Shown here in pieces: positions 44,145 through 54,578 of a stretch of 64,000 nucleotides of DNA. The notes under the pieces were generated by a model, which saw nothing but the letters and a program-made list of their open reading frames with translations, was not told where the DNA came from and did not search any database. Position numbers and translations under genes: made by a program. Position 1 is the first letter of the stretch. Each line of letters begins with the position of its first letter. The DNA comes from an uncultured Clostridia bacterium (GTDB taxonomy: Bacteria; Bacillota; Clostridia; UBA1381): assembly GCA_947626135.1 (NCBI GenBank), contig CANQQZ010000004.1, forward strand, positions 62,001 through 126,000, in the 5' to 3' direction.

Positions 44145-44996
44145 TCATTTTGTTTTATTGTATAGTCCGTCCGATAATGCGGCAAACTCCGCCAACGAAA
44201 GAGTCTCGCCTCTGCGGGAAAGGTCTATTTCCGCCTCGTCTCCTATTTCTCTCAGCTCGTCCTTCGGTATCCCGAAAAAGGAGCAAAGGCAGTTTAACAG
44301 CGTTTTGCGGCGCTGCGAAAACGCGGCGCGGACCGTTTTGAAAAACAAACCCTCGTCCGAAACGCTCACCGACGGTTCCTCAAGCATTTTAAGCCGCACA
44401 ACGGCACTGTCAACCTTCGGCGGCGGCACAAACAGAGACGCGGGCGCCTTCGCAATTACCTCCGGCTCGGAAAAATAACCGCACAGCACGGAAATCGCCC
44501 CGTAGTCCTTTGAGCCGGGCTTCGCGCACAGCCTGTCCGCGACCTCCCTTTGAACCATAACGACTATGTTCTCCAACGGCAGCCTCTCCTCCAACAGCCG
44601 CGCGATCACCGGCGTCGTTATATAATACGGCAGATTAGCCGCGACGCTCACGCGCATATCACAAAACTCCGAACGTATAAGCTCCGGCAAGTCGATTTTT
44701 AATATATCGCCTTGAATAAGCGTAACGTTATCGAGTCCGGACAGCGTAAATCCGAGCACATCAATAAGGCGCTCGTCTATTTCAATCGCCGCAACCTTCT
44801 CCGCGCGCGCCGCCAGCCGCTGCGTCAGCGCGCCGAAACCCGGACCTATTTCTATAATCCCCTCCGACTCGGCAGCATCGGCAATCCTTTCGAGAATTTC
44901 ACTTGAGGTCAGAAAATTCTGCCCCAGCCCCTTTTTGAAAGTAAACCCAAACCGATTTTGTATTTCCTTTACAGCCTTCGCGGACGTGAGCTCCAT
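44145..44996 (-). CDS. rsmA: 16S rRNA dimethyladenosine transferase
   Basis: This 283-aa enzyme (KsgA) dimethylates A1518/A1519 of 16S rRNA. It begins with an FKKGLGQNFLTS block, then the SAM site IIEIGPGFGALTQRL and the catalytic NLPYYITTPVI motif, and the C-terminal FVPPPKVDSAVV and AFSQRRKTL. GGAGGGG precedes ATG 44996. Confidence 0.96.
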   Translation of the reverse strand: MELTSAKAVKEIQNRFGFTFKKGLGQNFLTSSEILERIADAAESEGIIEIGPGFGALTQRLAARAEKVAAIEIDERLIDVLGFTLSGLDNVTLIQGDILKIDLPELIRSEFCDMRVSVAANLPYYITTPVIARLLEERLPLENIVVMVQREVADRLCAKPGSKDYGAISVLCGYFSEPEVIAKAPASLFVPPPKVDSAVVRLKMLEEPSVSVSDEGLFFKTVRAAFSQRRKTLLNCLCSFFGIPKDELREIGDEAEIDLSRRGETLSLAEFAALSDGLYNKTK

Positions 44997-45028
44997 TATA
45001 TTCCCCTCCGTAAAATATGATATTTACG

Positions 45029-45057
45029 ATTATACCATTTACGCGCCGTTTTTTCAA
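45029..45057 (-). promoter_or_regulatory. Promoter of rsmA
   Basis: On the minus strand TTGAAA and TATAAT are separated by 17 bp. The -35 overlaps the stop codon of the upstream Xre gene. Confidence 0.75.
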
Positions 45058-45293
45058 GCGCCGCCGCCGTTTTTCCCATACGGCTTCCTCTCGTCGGTCC
45101 TACCGAGAATATAATCCACGCTTGTGCCGTAAAAATCCGCCAGCTTACATAAAATGGGTACGGGTATATTCAAATTCCCCAATTCATAATCAGAATACGT
45201 AGTCTGATGTATATTCAAAAGCTGCGCAAGCCGCTTCTGGCTTAAATCCGCATCCTCGCGCAAATCCCTTATACGACACGTCATATCCATCAC
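45054..45293 (-). CDS. Xre family regulator, probably autoregulated
   Basis: This 79-aa protein is essentially one helix-turn-helix domain: RIRDLREDADLSQKRLAQLLNIHQTTYSDYE, then KLADFYGTSVDYILGRTDER, typical of SinR/Xre-like repressors. Start choice is uncertain: GTG 45293, ATG 45290 and ATG 45284 are in frame and none has a good ribosome site. Two near-identical palindromes upstream are probably its own operators. It lies between eno and rsmA. Confidence 0.82.
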   Translation of the reverse strand: MMDMTCRIRDLREDADLSQKRLAQLLNIHQTTYSDYELGNLNIPVPILCKLADFYGTSVDYILGRTDERKPYGKNGGGA

Positions 45294-45309
45294 CGATAAG
45301 ATATTAACA

Positions 45310-45351
45310 TAAGGGAATATCCCTTACATATTTTTAAGGCATATTCCCTTA
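45310..45351. promoter_or_regulatory. Two operator-like palindromes upstream of the Xre gene
   Basis: TAAGGGAATATCCCTTA (45310-45326) is a perfect palindrome around its central base. TAAGGCATATTCCCTTA (45335-45351) differs slightly. The centres are 25 bp apart. A half-site (TAAGGGA) recurs inside the Xre coding start. Confidence 0.75.
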
Positions 45352-45378
45352 ACATCCACGCCGCAGCAATAACTGCCG

Positions 45379-46659
<1,281 letters not shown>

Positions 46660-46745
46660 TCACAAAAGAATCATACGGTTATTTTGTCTTAATACGCGCA
46701 TTTTATTCCGTCGGCGCCTTCCTGAAATTACCGATGCTCAAACGA

Positions 46746-46774
46746 TTGCAAAATCAGTGTAAATATGGTACAAT
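46746..46774 (+). promoter_or_regulatory. Promoter of the lytic transglycosylase gene
   Basis: TTGCAA and TACAAT are separated by 17 bp, followed by AAAGGAGG. Confidence 0.8.
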
Positions 46775-46806
46775 AGCTTATATTACATAAGCAAAGGAGG
46801 CTCATA

Positions 46807-47802
46807 ATGACAGCAAAAGCGAAAATCGCCGCCGTGCTTTCAGCCGCCGTTATCTCTCTTTCTCCCGCCGCCGCATACGCGTCGGGCACAATACCCGACC
46901 ATAACGGCACGAGCATGGACGGTATTGAGATAGGAACGGCGCAGCTCAGCAAGGACGTTAAATCGTATTCTGAGCTGTTCAGGGAATCGGGCGATAGATA
47001 CGGCGTCGACCCTAATCTTCTCGCCGCCATATGTATGCAGGAATCATCGGGCAGAAACCTGTCATACCGCGAGGACGGCTCGGAATATCCCGCATGGGGA
47101 ATAATGCAGATTGAAAACAGCAACGAAAAATTATTTGCCGAATTCGGTCTGGAGACCACCGGCACGGAATGGACGCTCGGCGACAGGCTCGACCCCCAAA
47201 AAAGCGTGGCATTCGCGGCGCATATAATTTCAAAGGCGCTTATCCGCTATGACTGCGATTATATGAAAATGGTCCAGTCATATAATTTCGGGGAAACCGT
47301 TCTTGACAAAATAATAGCGGCTGTCGGCGATAAATGGCTCGATGAGCGCAAAAACGCGAAAAATTATGTTCAGAACTGGCCCTATGACAGCTACGGCGAC
47401 GCGCTTTACATTGAGCATGTGATGCGCTATTATCATAATGATATTGACTACATAGGAGCTAAAGTGCGCGTAGGCGGCAGGCTGGTAGATTTTAACGACC
47501 AGTTCCCGATAATCGAGAACGGGCGGACGCTTATCCCCATACGCGCCGTATCCGAAATACTCGGAGCGGATGTCGATTGGGACACCGGCGCGCAGGAGGC
47601 GCTGATAAGCCTGAACGGAACCGAAATCGTAATCCCGCTCGGCTCGCATGAGGCGTACATAGACGGAGAGGCGTATGCGCTTGACGTGCCCGCGAAGCTT
47701 GTCAACGACCGCACGCTCGTACCGTTCCGATTCGTCGCCGAGGCGTTCGATACGGAGGTTGAATGGGACGGCGGCACGCGTACAGTATTGATTGAAAAAT
47801 AA
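46807..47802 (+). CDS. Secreted lytic transglycosylase with copper-amine-oxidase-like domain
   Basis: This 331-aa exported protein has a signal peptide (cut near AYASG) and an SLT-type goose-lysozyme-like domain (~50-205). The catalytic Glu is in AAICMQESSGRNLS, with AWGIMQIEN following. The C-terminal ~110 residues are a PF07833-type domain (GRTLIPIRAVSEILGADVDWD), common in clostridial wall proteins for cell-surface binding. It should cleave peptidoglycan glycan strands. It has its own promoter and terminator. Confidence 0.9.
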   Translation: MTAKAKIAAVLSAAVISLSPAAAYASGTIPDHNGTSMDGIEIGTAQLSKDVKSYSELFRESGDRYGVDPNLLAAICMQESSGRNLSYREDGSEYPAWGIMQIENSNEKLFAEFGLETTGTEWTLGDRLDPQKSVAFAAHIISKALIRYDCDYMKMVQSYNFGETVLDKIIAAVGDKWLDERKNAKNYVQNWPYDSYGDALYIEHVMRYYHNDIDYIGAKVRVGGRLVDFNDQFPIIENGRTLIPIRAVSEILGADVDWDTGAQEALISLNGTEIVIPLGSHEAYIDGEAYALDVPAKLVNDRTLVPFRFVAEAFDTEVEWDGGTRTVLIEK

Positions 47803-47834
47803 ACGGCGGAAATATCCATCGGCGGAAAAACCCA

Positions 47835-47868
47835 AAAAACGCTGTTGTGTCAAACAACAGCGTTTTTT
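47835..47868 (+). terminator. Terminator after the lytic transglycosylase
   Basis: AAAACGCTGTTGT and its complement form a long stem with a short loop, followed by TTTTTT. Confidence 0.9.
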
Positions 47869-48013
47869 CGTTTCTCATTTATGATATTCATAAGCATATC
47901 TGCTTACAATATTCCGCACACGGCCATGACCGGTCCGGGATCCGGGAAATATCTTATGCCCGTTTTTTGCTCATTCTGTCGCTCCGTTGTCGGCAGCGCC
48001 GATAATTATGTAA

Positions 48014-48454
48014 TTATTTATTCTGCTTTTCAAGCAAATCGCGTATCTGGGCTAACAGCTCCTCCTGAGTCGGACCTGCCGGCGCCTCCTCAACCGGCTC
48101 CTCTTTCTTTGCCATCTTATCCTTCATCGTGTTAATACCCTTAACAACGCAGAAGATTACAAATGAAATAAGCAGGAAATTGATAACCGCGCCGATGAAC
48201 GAGCCTATGGCGATAGTTGTCCCGGGGATAACCATTTCCTCGATGCTCGCCGCCTCCTTCATAACGTCCGTGCCGCTTACGGCTGCGGAGCCCTTGGATA
48301 TAAGCCCGCCTAAAAACGCGATAAACGGATTTATGATATCGTCAACAAGCGAATTTACAATCGCCGTAAACGCGCCGCCGACAACAACGCCGACAGCCAT
48401 ATCCATCGCGTTTCCCTTTGCGATAAATTCCTTAAATTCGTCAATAATTTTCAT
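48014..48454 (-). CDS. mscL: Large-conductance mechanosensitive channel
   Basis: This 146-aa protein has the N-terminal FKEFIAKGNAMDMAVGVVVGGAF amphipathic helix/TM1, TM2 (FLLISFVIFCVVKGIN) and a cytoplasmic helix bundle. MscL is a pentameric safety valve opened by membrane tension in hypo-osmotic shock. GGGGGG lies before ATG 48454. It follows glyQS by 23 nt, so they may share a transcript. Confidence 0.95.
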   Translation of the reverse strand: MKIIDEFKEFIAKGNAMDMAVGVVVGGAFTAIVNSLVDDIINPFIAFLGGLISKGSAAVSGTDVMKEAASIEEMVIPGTTIAIGSFIGAVINFLLISFVIFCVVKGINTMKDKMAKKEEPVEEAPAGPTQEELLAQIRDLLEKQNK

Positions 48455-48477
48455 TATTTTTTACCCCCCTTAGTTTT

Positions 48478-49902
48478 TTAAAAATTTAATTTATCATCAA
48501 GGAACGTATCAAGCTCCTTAATCGCAATCCTTTGCTGCTCCATTGTGTCACGGTCGCGAACCGTAACGCAGCCGTCGCTTTCGGAATCGAAATCGTATGT
48601 TATGCAATATGGCGTTCCTATTTCATCCTGCCTGCGGTAACGCTTGCCTATCGAGCCTGCGTCGTCAAAATCTACGCTGTACTTTTTCGACAGCGCGTCG
48701 AATACCTCGTCCGCCTTGCCGCTCAATTTTTTTGAGAGCGGCAGCACCGCCGCCTTTATCGGCGCGAGCGCCGGATGCAGATGAAGCACTATACGCGTGT
48801 CCGTCTTGCCCTTATCATCCGTAAGCGTTTCCTCGTCATACGCCTCGCACAAAAACGCTAACGCTACTCTGTCCGCTCCCAGAGACGGCTCGATGCAGTA
48901 CGGCACATATTTATTCGTAACGGCTTTGCCGTTTTCATCCGTGGTCGTTTCGATGTACTCAAGCGATTTTCCGCTGTGCTCTATATGCTGCTTCAAATCA
49001 TAATCCGTTCTGTCCGCGATACCCCATAATTCGCCCCAGCCGAACGGGAACATAAACTCGATATCCGCCGTCGCGTTCGAATAGAACGCCAGCTCCTCCG
49101 GACTATGGTCGCGGAACCGCAGATTTTCCTCCTTCATGCCGAGATTTAACAGGAAATCCATGCAATACTTTTTCCAATACGCATGCCATTCCAAATCGGT
49201 ACCGGGAGCGCAGAAGAACTCCAGCTCCATCTGCTCAAACTCGCGCGTGCGGAAGGTGAACTGCCCGGGCGTTATTTCGTTTCTGAACGATTTGCCCACC
49301 TGGCATATACCGAACGGTATCTTTTTTCTCGTCGTGCGCTGAACATTCGCGAAGTTTACGAATATTCCCTGCGCCGTCTCGGGACGCAGATAAACCACGC
49401 TCGACGAATCCTCGGTAACGCCCTGAAATGTCTTGAACATCAGATTAAACTCGCGTATTTCGGTGAAATTGCGCTTGCCGCACACGGGACACGCTATCTC
49501 ATTCTCGCTTATATACGTCTCCATCTGCTCCTTTGACCAGCCGTCAACGACTATATCCTCGCCCTTTTCGCGGGCGAAATCCTCTATGAGCTTGTCCGCG
49601 CGGTGACGCGCCTTACAGTCCTTACAGTCCATGAGCGGGTCGGAAAACGAGCCCACATGACCGGACGCGACCCATGTTTCCGGGTTCATCAAAATCGCGC
49701 AGTCAATCCCCACGTTGTACTTCGATTCCTGCACAAATTTCTTCCACCACGCCTTTTTTACGTTGTTCTTAAACTCGACTCCCAGCGGGCCATAATCCCA
49801 TGTGTTGGCAAGCCCCCCGTAAATTTCCGAACCGGGATATATATACCCTCTGCCCTTGCAGAGATTGACAATCTTATCCAGAGTTTTATCCGAATTATTC
49901 AT
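48478..49902 (-). CDS. glyQS: Glycyl-tRNA synthetase (dimeric type)
   Basis: This 474-aa class II synthetase has [25 protein letters not shown] at the N-terminus, motif 2 [21 protein letters not shown], motif 3 ([14 protein letters not shown]) and the anticodon-binding C-terminal domain. The spacing of CKDCKARH and CPVCGKRN gives a Cys4 zinc-type insertion. GGAGG precedes ATG 49902. No T-box was found in its leader. Confidence 0.97.
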   Translation of the reverse strand: MNNSDKTLDKIVNLCKGRGYIYPGSEIYGGLANTWDYGPLGVEFKNNVKKAWWKKFVQESKYNVGIDCAILMNPETWVASGHVGSFSDPLMDCKDCKARHRADKLIEDFAREKGEDIVVDGWSKEQMETYISENEIACPVCGKRNFTEIREFNLMFKTFQGVTEDSSSVVYLRPETAQGIFVNFANVQRTTRKKIPFGICQVGKSFRNEITPGQFTFRTREFEQMELEFFCAPGTDLEWHAYWKKYCMDFLLNLGMKEENLRFRDHSPEELAFYSNATADIEFMFPFGWGELWGIADRTDYDLKQHIEHSGKSLEYIETTTDENGKAVTNKYVPYCIEPSLGADRVALAFLCEAYDEETLTDDKGKTDTRIVLHLHPALAPIKAAVLPLSKKLSGKADEVFDALSKKYSVDFDDAGSIGKRYRRQDEIGTPYCITYDFDSESDGCVTVRDRDTMEQQRIAIKELDTFLDDKLNF

Positions 49903-49936
49903 TAATGTACCTCCAAAATTGTGCTTTTATAATAAC

Positions 49937-49965
49937 AGTTTATAGAAATAAGTCGGTTTTGTCAA
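49937..49965 (-). promoter_or_regulatory. Promoter of glyQS
   Basis: On the minus strand consensus TTGACA and TAAACT are separated by 17 bp. Confidence 0.88.
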
Positions 49966-50007
49966 GTAATTTCAACAAATTCAGGTATCTTTTTTTATCA
50001 TTTTCCA

Positions 50008-50056
50008 AAAAAGCCGGCGTGGATAACTGTCTCAGTTAACATAAAATTATCCACGC
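50008..50056 (-). terminator. Possible terminator after the SLH protein gene, overlapping DnaA-like boxes
   Basis: On the minus strand GCGTGGAT pairs with ATCCACGC, with an inner AACTG/CAGTT stem, then CGGCTTTTTT. The stem reuses two of the DnaA-like boxes, so it offers another explanation for them. Confidence 0.45.
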
Positions 50057-50142
50057 TTTACATAAAAACGTGGATAATTTTTCTTGAACTGCCGTTTTTC
50101 GGACATGCGATGTGTGGATAAGTAGTTGGATAACGTGGATTT
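50018..50142. promoter_or_regulatory. Cluster of DnaA-box-like 9-mers
   Basis: One perfect box (TGTGGATAA = TTATCCACA, 50113-50121), three with one mismatch (50018-50026, 50047-50055, 50069-50077) and two weaker ones (50125-50133, 50134-50142) lie within 125 bp. The rest of 49903-50209 has the glyQS promoter and no gene. Confidence 0.6.
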
Positions 50143-50209
50143 TTCCGAAAAATAAGCCATTTTCGCATATATTTGCGTTATGTAAACCGTTTTATCGCAA
50201 TACGCAGAA

Positions 50210-52618
50210 TCATTTGCGGGGCGTGCATACGAGCACCCTTACGCGTCCTCCGCTCACCTCGGGCTTGTCATAATACGCCTCAACGCTGTAATTGCCAGAA
50301 ACAGCCTCGCTGACTGAAATTTTTCTGTAAGGCGTGCTTACGGTTTTCGCATAGCATACAATATCGGAGCTGAGCCGGTATGTCACGCCGGAAATCTGCA
50401 CCGTCGATTCGGTAAGGGCGCTCGCCGCGCCGTTATAGCGGCTGAGATTTATAATGCCTCCTATTCCGGACGCGTCCATGATAACCTTCACGGGTCCTCC
50501 GTAATTTCCGTTAACAGCCGCCTGATACTGCGAGCCGTCAACATCCACCGTATACATTCCCTGATTTGAGCTGATTACGGCGCCGTATTCGTAAACATCG
50601 CCCGTAACATTATTTAAAATTAATGACGTTATTTCGTTCATGGCGTTTCTCTCGCAGTACAGCACCTGCGTCGGGCGCAGCGTCAAACCGTCGATACGCT
50701 GCGTATAAATGCGTTTATAAAGCACCTTGTCGTACACGTTATCATTCGCAACGTCCAGTATGTTAACGCCGGGGGACAGCGTGTAATCGCCTATGGTAAG
50801 ATTCTCATATGACACCTTTCCGCTTATGGAAACGGACGATGATACCTTGCCCGCGGTCGCCTTGCCGTCCTTTAGTGTAAGCGAGCACACAGAGCCTATA
50901 AGACCCGACCGGTCATATGAGGTTTCGTATGTTCCCATCGTGCCGTCCGGAGCCGCAAGCGATATGTAATACGAGGAATATTCGCGGTTATTCGCGTCGG
51001 TAAACAGCTTCCTTCCCGCATCGGTAACATAGCCGACTATGATCGCCGATGAGCCGGAGGCGCCCGCCGTGCCGGATATGCCCGAAACGGACTGCGTCGC
51101 CGAGGTTACAACGCCCGCCGCGCCGCCGTCCTTGCCTATGCATATCGTTACAGTGTCGCCGTAATTAAAGCTGCCGCTCGAGGATAAATTATTAAACGCG
51201 TCTACGCCCTCGACCTCGTATTCAACGCCGGAAATCTTAACGCGCTGCGGCGAATCCTTAGTCGGCGACGCGCTTTCATAAATTCCCGTGACCTTGTTTG
51301 AATATGCGAATACAATATTAAGCGGCGCGCTGTAATAAATTATATCGTTTGTCATAACAGCGTTTTCCGTACTGCGGACGCCGTCGCGCATTACGGCTGC
51401 CGACGCGTCCGCGCCTATAGCGGACAGCCACCCGGATGATATTACCTTTACGGGTCCCTCCATAGTTGATGATTCGTATGTCACATAATCTACGGAGCCG
51501 CCGGGAGTGCGTTTTACATAAAGCGTATCTCCCATGCTCAGGCTTCCCTTAACCGCCGCGTATGTGGTCGGCGATTGGTTTCTGTACACCGTCGCGCTGT
51601 CCGGGATGTTAATTGTTTCAAAACCGCCGTCCTTGTACCCCACGACCGAGCCGGACAATGTGGAGTATACAAAATATGATTCATAATCGCGCGCCGACGC
51701 ATTGTCCTCCGGCACAAACGCTATAATATCGCGCGAATTTTTTATAAACATAGTTCCCGTCATACCGACGCAGGAATCGTCAAAGAAGCCGCCCTTCGTA
51801 TACGTGCCCGAGGACGTGAAAATTTTGTCGCTGCCAAGCGTTGTGTCCTGCGCGCTTCCCGCGATTATATCGGCGTTCTCAACCATCTGACAGTCGTGCG
51901 AGCCAAGGAGCGAAGTGGCATAGCTTGATGTGCCCACGGTTGTTGTAGTTGACGACGACTTCGACGATGACTGTAATGAATTATTTGCTCCCTGCATATA
52001 TTGCCCTGAGCTGCTGTCATTGCTTGTTGTGGTTCTGGTGCTTGTGGATACCTCAACATTAGTCTTAAGCGTATTATACACCAGATACATTACCTGCTGT
52101 CTTGTCATATCGGCGCCGATCTCACCGTTCACATCATCGAGCATATCAAGCCCCTGCGCCTGCGCGATCTGCCCGTATGGATACGCCGCGCCGAACGACG
52201 AATCGGCGTAGCCCAAAATACGCAGCATTACAGTAACCGCCTCCTCATAGGTCACAGTATTGAGCGGACGGTAGGTCGCGTCAAGATAGCCCTTTACATA
52301 TCCCGCCGACACCGCCGCGCGCACATAAGGCGCGTACCATTCGGTGTACGGCACGTCCTTATACGGCGATATTTTAAGTCCTATCGCCACGGTATTTTTC
52401 TGCGGCGACGCGGCAATGGCGATCTTCGCGAATTCGGCGCGCGACACCGGTCTGTCAAGCCCCATATCGCCGTTTTCATCGCCCTGCATAATATTTAAAT
52501 CCTTTAAAAGCGATATTATACCGCTTTCCCTTGTCACAGCCGCCGTGACCGTGACCGGCATAGCGGCAAACGACGCGGCGATTGCCGCGGTGAGAATAAA
52601 CGAAATAATTTTTTTCAT
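50210..52618 (-). CDS. Large secreted SLH-domain protein
   Basis: This 802-aa exported protein has a signal peptide (cut near VTAAV) and N-terminal SLH repeats (~30-180: DRPVSRAEFAKIAIAAS, RPLNTVTYEEAVTVMLRILGYAD, DMTRQQVMYLVYNTLK). A Ser/Thr linker (~185-225) leads into repeated beta-rich modules to the end, with many Gly-Asp-Thr turns. I recognise the SLH part but not the rest. It should sit on the wall surface. GGAGG lies before ATG 52618, 13 nt after the exporter permease, so it belongs to the exporter operon. Confidence 0.85.
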   Translation of the reverse strand: MKKIISFILTAAIAASFAAMPVTVTAAVTRESGIISLLKDLNIMQGDENGDMGLDRPVSRAEFAKIAIAASPQKNTVAIGLKISPYKDVPYTEWYAPYVRAAVSAGYVKGYLDATYRPLNTVTYEEAVTVMLRILGYADSSFGAAYPYGQIAQAQGLDMLDDVNGEIGADMTRQQVMYLVYNTLKTNVEVSTSTRTTTSNDSSSGQYMQGANNSLQSSSKSSSTTTTVGTSSYATSLLGSHDCQMVENADIIAGSAQDTTLGSDKIFTSSGTYTKGGFFDDSCVGMTGTMFIKNSRDIIAFVPEDNASARDYESYFVYSTLSGSVVGYKDGGFETINIPDSATVYRNQSPTTYAAVKGSLSMGDTLYVKRTPGGSVDYVTYESSTMEGPVKVISSGWLSAIGADASAAVMRDGVRSTENAVMTNDIIYYSAPLNIVFAYSNKVTGIYESASPTKDSPQRVKISGVEYEVEGVDAFNNLSSSGSFNYGDTVTICIGKDGGAAGVVTSATQSVSGISGTAGASGSSAIIVGYVTDAGRKLFTDANNREYSSYYISLAAPDGTMGTYETSYDRSGLIGSVCSLTLKDGKATAGKVSSSVSISGKVSYENLTIGDYTLSPGVNILDVANDNVYDKVLYKRIYTQRIDGLTLRPTQVLYCERNAMNEITSLILNNVTGDVYEYGAVISSNQGMYTVDVDGSQYQAAVNGNYGGPVKVIMDASGIGGIINLSRYNGAASALTESTVQISGVTYRLSSDIVCYAKTVSTPYRKISVSEAVSGNYSVEAYYDKPEVSGGRVRVLVCTPRK

Positions 52619-52631
52619 TTTCCGTCCTCCA

Positions 52632-53804
52632 TCAGTCATATCTGAGCGCGTCTATCGGATTGAGCGCCGCCGCCTTTTTCGCCGGCATATATCCGAAGAA
52701 CACGCCTATCGCCGCCGACACGGTAAATGATACTATTATCGAATTAAGTGTCGGCAATATATTCATATCCAGCAGCTTTCCCGCGCCGATGGCTAAAAGC
52801 GAGCCGAATATTATTCCTATAACGCCGCCTATGCAGCTGAGCATTCCCGCCTCCATAACGAACTGGGTCAGAATATTGCGCTGCTTCGCGCCGAGTGATT
52901 TCCTTATTCCTATTTCCCTCGTTCTTTCCGTAACGGACACGAGCATTATATTCATGATGCCTATACCCGCCACGATAAGCGAAATTGCCGCGATCGCCAC
53001 GAGCATAGCCTCCATGCTGTCAAGAATACCCATAAGAGATTCGGCTATCGCCTTCATCGCTATTATATTATAGTAATCATCGTCTCCTATATCCTTATCG
53101 CACAGATTTTCAATGAGCGACTCCGCGGCTTCAACCGTTTCCTGGTTCGTCGCGTAAACTATATAGTTGTTTATTTTGCGTGTGTTAGTGGTATGCGCCG
53201 CGACGGTATACGGAACGTACACGCTGTCGTCCTCCGAACCCTTAGTAGAGTCCCCGCGTTCCTCAAGTATTCCCACGACGCGGTATGGGACTCCCGTAAT
53301 CTGCAATGTTTTCCCGAGCGCGTTCCCGCCGAATATCTCCTTTGCTATATACGTTCCTATCACGCATACCTTCTGCATTCGCTCCACATCTATATATGTA
53401 ATGCCTCTGCCGCTCATGAGCTTATATTGATACAAGTCAATATATTGCTCGTTAACTCCCGTTGCCGAGGAATTCAGAGTATCGGTCCCGTCCTTTATAT
53501 AAGCCGGCATTGTCACGCTCGGAGAATATCCGCGTATCACGTCCGAATGCTCCCGCGCGAGTTCGTCCATATCCTCGACCGGCAGCTCCACCGTGCTCGC
53601 TCTGTTTGTTATATTTACCGAAATAGCCTCTATGCCGACCTCCTCAAACGCGTCGGTCACCTCGGACGTAAGCCCCTCCATCAGGCTTACCAGCGAAATT
53701 ACCGCCGTTATTCCTATGATTATGCCGAGCATTGTAAGCATTGAACGGAATTTATTGCTTATGATGCTCTGCACTGCCATTTTAAAGCATTTCCAAAGCA
53801 TCAC
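52632..53804 (-). CDS. MacB-type ABC exporter permease
   Basis: This 390-aa permease has one N-terminal helix (SMLTMLGIIIGITAVISL), a large extracytoplasmic MacB_PCD domain (~45-260), and three C-terminal helices including GIGIMNIMLVSVTERTREIGIRKSLGA, the family's coupling motif. With the adaptor and ATPase it forms a MacAB-like exporter for peptides, lipids or macrolide-like compounds. It overlaps the ATPase gene by 4 nt (ATGA). Confidence 0.93.
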   Translation of the reverse strand: MMLWKCFKMAVQSIISNKFRSMLTMLGIIIGITAVISLVSLMEGLTSEVTDAFEEVGIEAISVNITNRASTVELPVEDMDELAREHSDVIRGYSPSVTMPAYIKDGTDTLNSSATGVNEQYIDLYQYKLMSGRGITYIDVERMQKVCVIGTYIAKEIFGGNALGKTLQITGVPYRVVGILEERGDSTKGSEDDSVYVPYTVAAHTTNTRKINNYIVYATNQETVEAAESLIENLCDKDIGDDDYYNIIAMKAIAESLMGILDSMEAMLVAIAAISLIVAGIGIMNIMLVSVTERTREIGIRKSLGAKQRNILTQFVMEAGMLSCIGGVIGIIFGSLLAIGAGKLLDMNILPTLNSIIVSFTVSAAIGVFFGYMPAKKAAALNPIDALRYD

Positions 53805-54562
53805 GTCGCCCCCTTTGCCTTTTCGTCATACGGCGCTTCCTCGCCCGCGCCGTGCATTTTCATAACCGTCACATCGCCCTCTACCGGTCCGTCATATACT
53901 ATTTTGCCGTCCGTTATGCGTATGATTCGCTTTGCTCCGGCGGCTATGGAATTATCATGGGTTATCAGAATAATTGTGTTCCCCTCGCGGTTGAGCTGCC
54001 GCAAAAACATCATGACCTCGCGTCCGGTGCGCGAATCGAGCGCGCCGGTCGGTTCGTCCGCCAATATTACCGACGGATTGCCCGCAAGCGCGCGGGCTAT
54101 AGATACTCTTTGCTGCTGACCGCCCGACAGCTGCGACGGATAATTCCCCGCCTTAGATTTTAATCCCACGCGCTCCAGCGACTCCAAAGCCCGTTTCCTC
54201 TGCTCGCTCTCCCGCATACCCGCGTAAAGCAGCGGCAGCTGTACATTCTCTATTACCGTAAGCTTCGGGATAAGATTATACTGCTGGAAAATAAATCCAA
54301 GCGTCTTATTCCTTATTTCGGCAAGCTCGTCTTGGGTATAATTCGTTATTGCCCTGCCGTTGAGCCTGTATACGCCCCGCGTCGCGACGTCAAGGCATCC
54401 GATTATATTCATGCACGTTGATTTGCCCGAGCCTGACTGACCTACTATAGCCACAAACTCGCCCTTTTCTATTGTCATGGAAATCCCGTCGAGCGCATGC
54501 ACCGATGAGTTTCCCATTTTATATATCTTATATACGTCCTTTAATTCTACCAGCGGAGGCAT
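53801..54562 (-). CDS. MacB/LolD-type ABC exporter ATPase
   Basis: This 253-aa ATPase has Walker A (VGQSGSGKST), Q-loop (IFQQYNLIP), signature (LSGGQQQRVSIARAL) and Walker B (VILADEPTGALD), all intact. It powers the neighbouring permease. I start it at ATG 54562 (GGGGGTGATATCA upstream); the 55 extra codons in the track are the Gly-rich tail of the adaptor read in another frame. Confidence 0.95.
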   Translation of the reverse strand: MPPLVELKDVYKIYKMGNSSVHALDGISMTIEKGEFVAIVGQSGSGKSTCMNIIGCLDVATRGVYRLNGRAITNYTQDELAEIRNKTLGFIFQQYNLIPKLTVIENVQLPLLYAGMRESEQRKRALESLERVGLKSKAGNYPSQLSGGQQQRVSIARALAGNPSVILADEPTGALDSRTGREVMMFLRQLNREGNTIILITHDNSIAAGAKRIIRITDGKIVYDGPVEGDVTVMKMHGAGEEAPYDEKAKGAT

Positions 54563-54578
54563 TGATATCACCCCCGTC

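Noticed and set aside
50018-50142. Replication origin
   Set aside because: DnaA-like boxes are present, but there is no dnaA, dnaN or rpmH, and no clear AT-rich unwinding element with the usual neighbours.
49903-50209. T-box leader for glyQS
   Set aside because: No specifier loop or GGGTGGNACC-like core is present; the promoter lies only ~35 nt before the start codon.
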